Shown in pieces: positions 5,650-10,451 of a stretch of 10,451 nucleotides of DNA. Source of the stretch: Acidimicrobiaceae bacterium (GTDB lineage Bacteria; Actinomycetota; Acidimicrobiia; Acidimicrobiales; Ilumatobacteraceae). The position numbers were made by a program, and so were the translations under genes. The stretch covers positions 1 to 10,451 of the forward strand of contig CANGZK010000031.1 of the NCBI GenBank assembly GCA_947458565.1, read 5' to 3'. How positions within the stretch are numbered: position 1 is the first letter of the stretch; every line of letters begins with the position of its first letter. The notes below the pieces were generated by a model, which worked only from the letters and a program-made list of their open reading frames with translations, did not search any database and was not told the DNA's origin.

Positions 5650-6096
5650 CTATTTGCCAGATTCGGCGAGTGCGTCGAGCAAAGTATTCCAGCCAAGTGT
5701 TGCGCATTTGATGCGTACTGGAAACTTGACGACACCTTGCAATGCTTCGAGATCACCCAGGTTGATCGATTCGTCGATTGCCGAGTTGTCATCTTCGTCA
5801 ATTGTCATCATTTGTTTGAAGCGCTTGACAATTGCGCGAACTTGATCGACAGGTTTGCCCTTCACTGCGGTGGTCATCATTGATGCCGAGCTCTGGCTAA
5901 TTGAGCAACCCGAGCCGTTGAAACGCACTTCGCTGACTAAGCCATCTTTGACATCAATGAAAATACGAATCTCATCGCCGCATAATGGGTTGTGTCCCTC
6001 GGCGCTTACGGCTGGGGCTTCGAGTTCGCCACGGTTGCGGGGCGTGCGGTAGTGGTCAAGAATGATTTCTCTGTAGAGATCTTCAAGCCCGGCCAT
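5650..6096 (-). CDS. sufU: Fe-S cluster assembly sulfur-transfer protein SufU
   Basis: A 148-residue IscU-like protein of the SufU type. It takes the persulfide sulfur from SufS through a zinc site and passes it to the SufBCD scaffold. The ligands are visible: Cys39 and Asp41 in NPLCGDEI, Cys64 in GSGCSISQSSASMM, and Cys131 in KFPVRIKCATLGWNTL. The spacing between Cys64 and Cys131 is long, as in SufU and unlike IscU. The N-terminus LEDLYREIILDHYRTPRNRG is canonical. I placed the start at ATG 6096 because a GGGAG ribosome binding site lies 6 bases upstream; the open frame runs to 6270 but that extension lies within sufS. It is the last gene of sufC-sufS-sufU, 23 bases after sufS. No SufT gene follows. 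Confidence 0.95.
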   Translation of the reverse strand: MAGLEDLYREIILDHYRTPRNRGELEAPAVSAEGHNPLCGDEIRIFIDVKDGLVSEVRFNGSGCSISQSSASMMTTAVKGKPVDQVRAIVKRFKQMMTIDEDDNSAIDESINLGDLEALQGVVKFPVRIKCATLGWNTLLDALAESGK

Positions 6097-6119
6097 ATTG
6101 TGCTCCCTCGTCTGCCTGA

Positions 6120-7346
6120 TTAAAAGATATCTGATGCGCTGTCGAGTGCATCGGCAAGCGCATCGGCTTCTTGAGTGGTGTTGTACAGATAGAAACTTGC
6201 GCGTACCGTTGCATTTGCTCCGAGGATGCGCATCAGTGGTTTTGCACAATGGTGGCCAGCGCGAACGCAAACGTTGGTTTGATCGAGAACCTGGCTGAGA
6301 TCGTGCGGGTGAATGCCGCGAAAGGCAAACGAAAATGTGGCGCCGCGCAGCTCTGGGTTGGTTGGGCCGTGGATTGTGATGTCGTCGCCAAAACGAGATG
6401 TCAGAGTGTTGAGCACATATGTGCTCAGTTCGATTTCGTGCTGACGAATGTTGTTCATGCCTAGGTCGGTCAAGTACTTCACTGCCGATTTAAGGGCGAC
6501 TATCTCGGCAATTGCTGGAGTACCAGCTTCAAACTTTGCTGGCACCTCTGCTGTTGTAAAACCATCGAGGCGCACATCGGCGATCATGTTGCCACCACCC
6601 AAATACGGAGGCATCGCTTCAAGAAGCGATTCGCGGCCCCACAGCACACCAACACCTGATGGACCACACATTTTGTGCGAACTAAAGACTGCAAAGTCGG
6701 CGCCCCAAGCCTGCACGTCAGTTGGTTGGTGCGGCACTGACTGGCATGCGTCGACGATTGCGATTGCGCCTGCTTTGTGAGCAGCAACGCACAAACGCTG
6801 CACTGGATTGATGGTGCCGAGCACGTTTGACATCGAAGTAAACGAGAAAGCTTTTACGTCTTTGAGTAACTCGTCGAGGTTAGTGAGGTCTAGTTGGCCG
6901 TCAGATGTGAGCGGCACCCAACGCAATTGAATGCCACGCTCTGCAACAAGCATGTGCCAAGGAACAATGTTTGCATGGTGCTCCATGTGAGTGAGCAACA
7001 CTGCATCGCCAGCCTTGAGATTGGCTCGTCCCCACGACATGATGACCAAGTTGAGCGCCTCGGTGGCATTTTTTGTGAAGACAACTTCGTTGGCCTTTGG
7101 CGCATTAATAAATGTGGCTAGCGCGCTGCGGGTTGCTTCAAATGCGTCGGTCGCTTCGGCTGCCAATTGGTATGCGCTGCGATTGATTGGCGCATAGCCG
7201 GTCTCCATAAAAGTGGAGAGTGCATCAATTACTACTTGTGGTTTTTGCGAAGTGTTAGCGCTATCTAGATAGACGAGTGGTTTGTCATTGACGAGTCGAT
7301 GCAAGACAGGAAAATCTTTGCGAATTGTGGCTACATCGAAAGTCAT
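6120..7346 (-). CDS. sufS: Cysteine desulfurase SufS
   Basis: A 408-residue class V PLP enzyme that converts L-cysteine to L-alanine and leaves a persulfide on its own cysteine. Features are VYLDSANTSQKP (25-36), TKNATEALNLV (91-101), THMEHHANIVPW (119-130) with His124 stacking on PLP, VDACQSVPH (198-206) with Asp199 and Gln202, the Schiff-base Lys225 in SSHKMCGPSGVGVLWG, GTPAIAE (275-281), and the active-site Cys367 in RAGHHCAKPLM. The short active-site loop and the RAGHHCA motif mark the group II (SufS) type rather than NifS/IscS. It starts 9 bases after the sufC stop with no obvious ribosome binding site, so it is probably coupled to sufC. Sulfur acceptor is the adjacent SufU. Confidence 0.96.
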   Translation of the reverse strand: MTFDVATIRKDFPVLHRLVNDKPLVYLDSANTSQKPQVVIDALSTFMETGYAPINRSAYQLAAEATDAFEATRSALATFINAPKANEVVFTKNATEALNLVIMSWGRANLKAGDAVLLTHMEHHANIVPWHMLVAERGIQLRWVPLTSDGQLDLTNLDELLKDVKAFSFTSMSNVLGTINPVQRLCVAAHKAGAIAIVDACQSVPHQPTDVQAWGADFAVFSSHKMCGPSGVGVLWGRESLLEAMPPYLGGGNMIADVRLDGFTTAEVPAKFEAGTPAIAEIVALKSAVKYLTDLGMNNIRQHEIELSTYVLNTLTSRFGDDITIHGPTNPELRGATFSFAFRGIHPHDLSQVLDQTNVCVRAGHHCAKPLMRILGANATVRASFYLYNTTQEADALADALDSASDIF

Positions 7347-7355
7347 GAGCAGTAC

Positions 7356-8105
7356 TTATTCTTTGTACGACTCGTAGCCAGATTTTTCGAGCTCTTCTGC
7401 AATTTCCATGCCACCCGATTTGACGATTCGACCATCAATCAAAATATGTACGAAGTCTGGCTGCAACTCGTCGAGCAATCGCTGGTAGTGGGTGATCAGC
7501 ACGATGCCCATCTTTGCTCGTTCTTTGCGCACTTCGCGAATACCTTGCGCGACAATGCGCAATGCATCAATATCTAGACCAGAGTCAGTTTCGTCCAAGA
7601 TTGCAAGCTCGGGCTCAAGAATTGCCATCTGCATGATCTCGTTGCGCTTCTTTTCGCCGCCCGAAAAACCTTCGTTGAGGTAACGATCGACGAATGTCGA
7701 ATCCATCCCTAACCGTTTCATCCACGACATTGCAGAAAGTCGAAGTTCCAGAACCGATAAATCGATGCCTTTGCGAGCCGAGAGTGCCTGACGCAAGAAC
7801 TGAATAACGGAAACGCCAGCAATCTCTTGTGGATATTGAAAACCTAAAAAGATGCCTGCCTTGGCGCGAGCATCGGTGGGCCATTGACTGATGTCGTCAC
7901 CTTTGTAAAACACGCGACCAGAAACAACTTGGTATTCGGGGGAGGCGAGAAGTGTGTTTGCGAGAGTGGATTTGCCGGAGCCATTTGGCCCCATGATCGC
8001 GTGAACTTCGCCTTCATTGACCGTCAGCGAAAGACCGCGCAAGATCTCGGTGTCGCCTTCAATTGGCTTGGCATGCAGATCGTCAACTCTGAACAATTCG
8101 GTCAC
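7356..8105 (-). CDS. sufC: Fe-S cluster assembly ATPase SufC
   Basis: A 249-residue ABC-type ATPase that powers the SufBCD scaffold in the cytosol. Features are DLHAKPIEGDTEILRGLSL (9-27), Walker A GPNGSGKST (39-47), Q-loop Gln90 in GFQYPQEI, the signature FSGGEKKR (147-154), Walker B AILDETDSGLD (168-178) with Glu172, and switch His206 in LITHYQRLL. DETDSGLD is diagnostic of SufC within ABC ATPases. I chose the GTG at 8103-8105 (MTELFRVDDLHA), which gives the family's usual length and begins 6 bases after a TACAAT -10 box; the open frame continues upstream to 8507 but that part overlaps the desaturase gene. It is first in sufC-sufS-sufU. SufB and SufD, its partners, are not adjacent and must be encoded elsewhere. 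Confidence 0.95.
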   Translation of the reverse strand: MTELFRVDDLHAKPIEGDTEILRGLSLTVNEGEVHAIMGPNGSGKSTLANTLLASPEYQVVSGRVFYKGDDISQWPTDARAKAGIFLGFQYPQEIAGVSVIQFLRQALSARKGIDLSVLELRLSAMSWMKRLGMDSTFVDRYLNEGFSGGEKKRNEIMQMAILEPELAILDETDSGLDIDALRIVAQGIREVRKERAKMGIVLITHYQRLLDELQPDFVHILIDGRIVKSGGMEIAEELEKSGYESYKE

Positions 8106-8117
8106 GGGATCATTGTA
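8106..8117 (-). promoter_or_regulatory. Predicted sufC promoter -10 box (leaderless)
   Basis: On the - strand TACAAT (complement of 8112-8117) lies 6 bases before the GTG start at 8105. This matches the TANNNT-N6-start layout seen at marR and the DUF1185 gene. There is no ribosome binding site and no convincing -35. It implies that the suf genes have their own promoter rather than depending on the desaturase transcript. Confidence 0.5.
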
Positions 8118-8134
8118 TTCTGGCGTTTTAGGGA

Positions 8135-8158
8135 TTAGCACTACCTGCGTAGTGTTAA
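8135..8158. promoter_or_regulatory. 24-bp palindrome upstream of sufC
   Basis: CACTAC (8139-8144) and GTAGTG (8149-8154) form a perfect 6-bp inverted repeat around CTGC. Outside it, after one mismatched pair, TTA (8135-8137) and TAA (8156-8158) extend the symmetry to 9 of 10 arm positions. It begins 2 bases before the desaturase stop reading codon and lies 30 to 53 bases upstream of the sufC start, overlapping the -35 zone. It may be an operator for an iron-sulfur or iron-responsive regulator. A weak terminator for the desaturase is the alternative, but no T tract follows on the - strand. Confidence 0.5.
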
Positions 8159-9127
8159 TTATTTCGCATCGGTAGTTGCCGCTGGACGGGAACGAAGGGC
8201 GCGCCAAATCTCCAGGTAACTGCTGTATTCGTAGGCATCTGTGACGAAACCAGATGCCCGAAGTTGGCGGTGATACTTGGGCAAAGAGCGAAATGGAATG
8301 CCCGAATCGGTGTGGTGCGCGATGTGCCAGCCAAGGTTGAACGGTACGAAATAGAAACTTGAGAAGAGGTGTTGTTTGACTGAATGGGTGGTGACTCGGC
8401 GGTCTGAGTCGGCGCGTAGGCCGCCATGCTCGGCGATCGATCGCAGTCTGTTCATTACGCGCCACACCGTGATGTACGGCAGCAGCCACAACGTCACGTA
8501 CACCCAAGGATTTACAAAGGTCACAGAGAGGGTAAGTATCACCGCGTGCAGAGCAAAGATTTTGCGCTGAGTATTCAGTTGTTGCGGGTCAGTCTTAAAT
8601 ATCGACATGAACTGTCCGCGCAACATTCGAAAACCTGTGCGACCAAGCCCATCGCGACGCATCTTGCGCCAAAAACTTGCACGCGTGATGGGGTAGTTGG
8701 CATACAGCGGGATATCTGGTTCGTTTGGGCCAAATTCTTCGCGATGATGTGCCATGTGTACGTATCGATAGCCATCGGTATTTACAAATGACATGTACCC
8801 GAGCAACCAACGCCCTGCGAAGTCGTTGAGTTTACGATTACGAAACAAAAGCCGGTGCACTGACTCGTGCATGAGTGCGAGCAGCTGTGCATGGGCACGA
8901 CCCATCAGCAAAAATGCAATGACGTAAGTGATTGGGTTGTGTAGTTCGAGTGCTAGCCAGATGATGCCGAAGGTCTGCACGTAGATGGAGATAACCGAAA
9001 TCGCATTGCGAACATTTGGAATATGTCGCAACTCGGTGCGCCATTGCGATGTGGGGTGACCATTGGGCGAGATCTTGTCAGTGCCATCGATTTTGGTCAA
9101 GACCGATGCGTCAGGAACCATATTCAT
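8159..9127 (-). CDS. Fatty acid desaturase family protein
   Basis: A 322-residue membrane di-iron enzyme that inserts a double bond or hydroxyl into a lipid acyl chain. The three histidine boxes are clear: HESVH (87-91), HMAHH (124-128) and HIAHH (268-272), plus His234 in RSIAEHGG, a common extra ligand of this family. Hydrophobic spans near 42-60, 64-82, 192-206 and 207-224 anchor it in the membrane. Two ATGs compete: 9127 and, two codons later, 9121. An AAAAGG stretch sits 3 bases before the first and 9 before the second, so the second may be the one used. It follows the hydrolase gene by 9 bases and is probably co-transcribed with it and with the toxin-antitoxin genes. The exact lipid substrate and double-bond position cannot be told. 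Confidence 0.85.
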   Translation of the reverse strand: MNMVPDASVLTKIDGTDKISPNGHPTSQWRTELRHIPNVRNAISVISIYVQTFGIIWLALELHNPITYVIAFLLMGRAHAQLLALMHESVHRLLFRNRKLNDFAGRWLLGYMSFVNTDGYRYVHMAHHREEFGPNEPDIPLYANYPITRASFWRKMRRDGLGRTGFRMLRGQFMSIFKTDPQQLNTQRKIFALHAVILTLSVTFVNPWVYVTLWLLPYITVWRVMNRLRSIAEHGGLRADSDRRVTTHSVKQHLFSSFYFVPFNLGWHIAHHTDSGIPFRSLPKYHRQLRASGFVTDAYEYSSYLEIWRALRSRPAATTDAK

Positions 9128-9136
9128 AAACCTTTT

Positions 9137-9754
9137 CTACCAGCCGCGATCAACCCAGGTTTGTAGGTGTGGCCGTTCGGCGCCGATAGTGGTGTCGAGG
9201 CCGTGACCCGGCAACACGATGGTGTCGGCTGGGAAAGTGAAGAGTTTGTTGTCAATTGACTGAATGATGGTTGCAAAATCGCCACCTTCTAAAGCTGTGT
9301 TGCCTGGGCCACCGGGAAACAGGGTGTCACCCGTAAACAGGAGCGGGGTGTTGGCTACGGCAAACGAAATCGAACCCTCTGTATGGCCGGGGTTGTGAAT
9401 TGCGAATAGTCGCAGGTTGCCAACTTCGATCACTTCGGCATCATCAATAAACACGTCATAGCCAACGTCCTTGAGGCGTGGTGCGTCAGCCGCAGTGACA
9501 GCAACTTCGTAGCCAGCTTCGCGCATGGCAGGTATTGCCTGAATGTGATCCCAGTGGCCGTGGGTTTCGAGCACACGACGAACGCCAAGTTGTTTGCACA
9601 ACTCGAGCAGCTTCTCGTGCTCATTGGCCGCATCAATCAAAACTGCATCGCCTGTCGCTCGACACCTGATGACAAAAACATTGTTGTCGTATGGACCAAC
9701 CACAAGTTTGTGAACTTCGACATTGCTGTCGTTCCAATGCAGCGTCGTAGTCAT
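9137..9754 (-). CDS. Metallo-beta-lactamase-fold hydrolase (glyoxalase II-like)
   Basis: A 205-residue cytosolic MBL-fold hydrolase. The metal ligands are complete: THGHWDH (64-70; His65, His67, Asp69, His70), His124 in PGHTEGS, Asp143 in FTGDTLFPGGPG, and His184 in LPGHG. The layout and size match glyoxalase II-like thioesterases (hydroxyacylglutathione hydrolase-related), whose actinobacterial members may act on other thiol esters, such as mycothiol adducts, or on persulfides. There is no signal peptide. The ATG at 9752-9754 overlaps the vapC stop by 4 bases (ATGA), so translation is probably coupled to the toxin gene. Whether the coupling matters for toxin function is unknown; the simplest reading is a toxin-antitoxin pair inserted at the head of a housekeeping operon. 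Confidence 0.87.
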   Translation of the reverse strand: MTTTLHWNDSNVEVHKLVVGPYDNNVFVIRCRATGDAVLIDAANEHEKLLELCKQLGVRRVLETHGHWDHIQAIPAMREAGYEVAVTAADAPRLKDVGYDVFIDDAEVIEVGNLRLFAIHNPGHTEGSISFAVANTPLLFTGDTLFPGGPGNTALEGGDFATIIQSIDNKLFTFPADTIVLPGHGLDTTIGAERPHLQTWVDRGW

Positions 9755-10155
9755 GATGACACCACATCAAAACCAAGCGAGAGAGCAACAGGGATTTGCG
9801 CTGGATCGAACGTCACAAACTTGATCGGCTTGGGCAAGCGTGTTGCGGCAGCCAAATGGATTGCATCAGAGATATGCAGAGGCTGTTGGCGAACAAGTAT
9901 TGCTGCTTCATCTAGGCATCGTTGGTCGACTGGCACAATTGAAACATAATCCCACGTATGACGGATTGCATCTTCGAGATCGTGCCGCACAAATTCTTGT
10001 TCTGACATGCGGTCAATAATGGACATTGCTTCAGTAAGTGCGAGGGCGCTCGCGCACCAGTCGGAGTCGCCTTTGATCGCATCGTGAATGATTGTTCGAG
10101 CGGTTCCGCTGGTATGCAGAGCGACGAGCGCACTTGTGTCGAGCATGATTGTCAT
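9751..10155 (-). CDS. vapC: VapC-family PIN-domain toxin (ribonuclease)
   Basis: A 134-residue PIN-domain protein, the toxin of a type II toxin-antitoxin pair; such toxins are Mg-dependent ribonucleases that cut tRNA or rRNA. The acidic residues are in place: Asp6 in MLDTSALVAL, Glu42 in LTEAMS, Asp97 in ISDAIHLAAA and Asp117 in VTFDPAQ. The start at 10153-10155 overlaps the antitoxin stop by 4 bases (ATGA), the usual coupling that keeps antitoxin ahead of toxin; a second in-frame ATG at 10146 is possible. It appears intact, so the module is likely functional. Its own stop overlaps the start of the downstream hydrolase, which is less usual. It is named by family; its RNA target cannot be told. 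Confidence 0.9.
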   Translation of the reverse strand: MTIMLDTSALVALHTSGTARTIIHDAIKGDSDWCASALALTEAMSIIDRMSEQEFVRHDLEDAIRHTWDYVSIVPVDQRCLDEAAILVRQQPLHISDAIHLAAATRLPKPIKFVTFDPAQIPVALSLGFDVVSS

Positions 10156-10430
10156 CCGCGTACCTCGCGCAATGTTTGATCGATGCGTGAACCACTGTTG
10201 AAAGTGATCGCCTTTGGTATCTGATATTTGTCGCGTCGTCGAGGTGCGACAACCGCACCGTTGGCAACAAGATCAGTCAACGTGATCGCCTGAGTTGTAG
10301 TTGCAGTGATGGGGCCAAGGGTGGCAACCGGGTCGCCGCTCACCGTGATAATGATCTGCTCACCAGCACCTGCACGCTTGATGAATGTGGCTGAACGCTC
10401 TCGTAACTCCCGGATTCCTATGCTGCGCAT
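10152..10430 (-). CDS. Phd/YefM-type antitoxin
   Basis: A 92-residue antitoxin of the prevent-host-death family. The N-terminal half, IGIRELRERSATFIKRAGAG, then EQIIITVSGDPVATLGPI, is the DNA-binding Phd/YefM fold, and the C-terminal tail, with RRRDKYQIPK and GSRIDQTLREVRG, would wrap and block the PIN toxin. Actinobacteria often pair this Phd type with a VapC. The stop at 10152-10154 overlaps the toxin start by 4 bases. The start at 10428-10430 is 7 bases after a TACCCT -10 box (complement of 10438-10443), so it may be leaderless. Phd proteins usually repress their own promoter; the operator would lie at or beyond the window's edge. Confidence 0.9.
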   Translation of the reverse strand: MRSIGIRELRERSATFIKRAGAGEQIIITVSGDPVATLGPITATTTQAITLTDLVANGAVVAPRRRDKYQIPKAITFNSGSRIDQTLREVRG

Positions 10431-10443
10431 GCCGTTTAGGGTA
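10431..10443 (-). promoter_or_regulatory. Predicted antitoxin promoter -10 box
   Basis: TACCCT on the - strand (complement of 10438-10443) ends 7 bases before the antitoxin ATG. It fits the TANNNT-N6/7-start layout of other operon-leading genes here, and no ribosome binding site precedes the ATG. The -35 region lies outside the window. Confidence 0.4.
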
Positions 10444-10451
10444 GCCGAAAA

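Noticed and set aside
6097..6270. N-terminal extension of SufU up to 6270
   Set aside because: It lies within sufS and the sufU ribosome binding site is just before ATG 6096.
8106..8507. Long N-terminal extension of SufC up to 8507
   Set aside because: It overlaps the desaturase gene, whose histidine boxes show that frame to be the real one, and SufC proteins are about 250 residues long.
1..10451. CRISPR arrays, tRNA or rRNA genes, insertion sequences, long repeats
   Set aside because: None seen: no regularly spaced repeats, no tRNA-like cloverleaf, no transposase motifs, and no terminal inverted repeats around any gene block.

Overview
The window looks like chromosomal DNA of a free-living actinobacterium with roughly balanced base composition. 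The grounds are: the SufC-SufS-SufU form of the iron-sulfur machinery (SufU is typical of Gram-positives and actinobacteria), a Phd/YefM-VapC module of actinobacterial style, an actinobacterial-type MarR protein, and several genes whose start codon lies 6 or 7 bases after a TANNNT -10 box, which suggests leaderless transcripts. A freshwater or marine lineage related to Acidimicrobiia would fit, but that is inference. No insertion sequence, tRNA, rRNA, CRISPR array or phage gene is visible. Genes are packed tightly; the largest gene-free stretches are about 80 to 100 bases.

Left part (1-3400). The tail of an unidentified + strand gene ends at a clear hairpin terminator. A DoxX-family membrane protein (- strand) and a MarR-family regulator (+ strand) are divergent, and their shared control region holds two near-identical 18-bp palindromes that look like MarR operators. 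After marR come four + strand genes: a DUF1185/amino-acid-synthesis-family protein, an EthD-domain protein (4-base overlap), a VOC/glyoxalase-superfamily protein and a ten-helix EamA exporter. Together they resemble a small inducible module for handling or exporting a reactive or carboxylic metabolite; the substrate is unknown.

Middle (3400-5650). A fold-type I PLP aminotransferase is followed, 2 bases later, by a D-isomer-specific 2-hydroxyacid dehydrogenase. The pair could convert an amino acid through its 2-oxo acid to a 2-hydroxy acid (for example serine, hydroxypyruvate, glycerate) or run in reverse.

Right part (5650-10451, all - strand). Two transcription units can be read from right to left. 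The first is Phd-type antitoxin, VapC toxin, metallo-beta-lactamase-fold hydrolase and fatty acid desaturase; the first three are joined by 4-base ATGA overlaps. The second is sufC, sufS and sufU, the ATPase, cysteine desulfurase and sulfur-transfer protein of Fe-S cluster assembly. SufB and SufD are not next to sufC. Upstream of sufC lies a 24-bp imperfect palindrome just ahead of a -10 box, a candidate regulatory site. The suf unit converges on the hydroxyacid dehydrogenase gene with only 3 bases between them.

The clearest new-looking signals are the tandem MarR operators, the repeated TANNNT-N6/7-start layout, the palindrome before sufC, and the coupling of a toxin-antitoxin pair to metabolic genes. 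No wholly undescribed system could be demonstrated from sequence alone.
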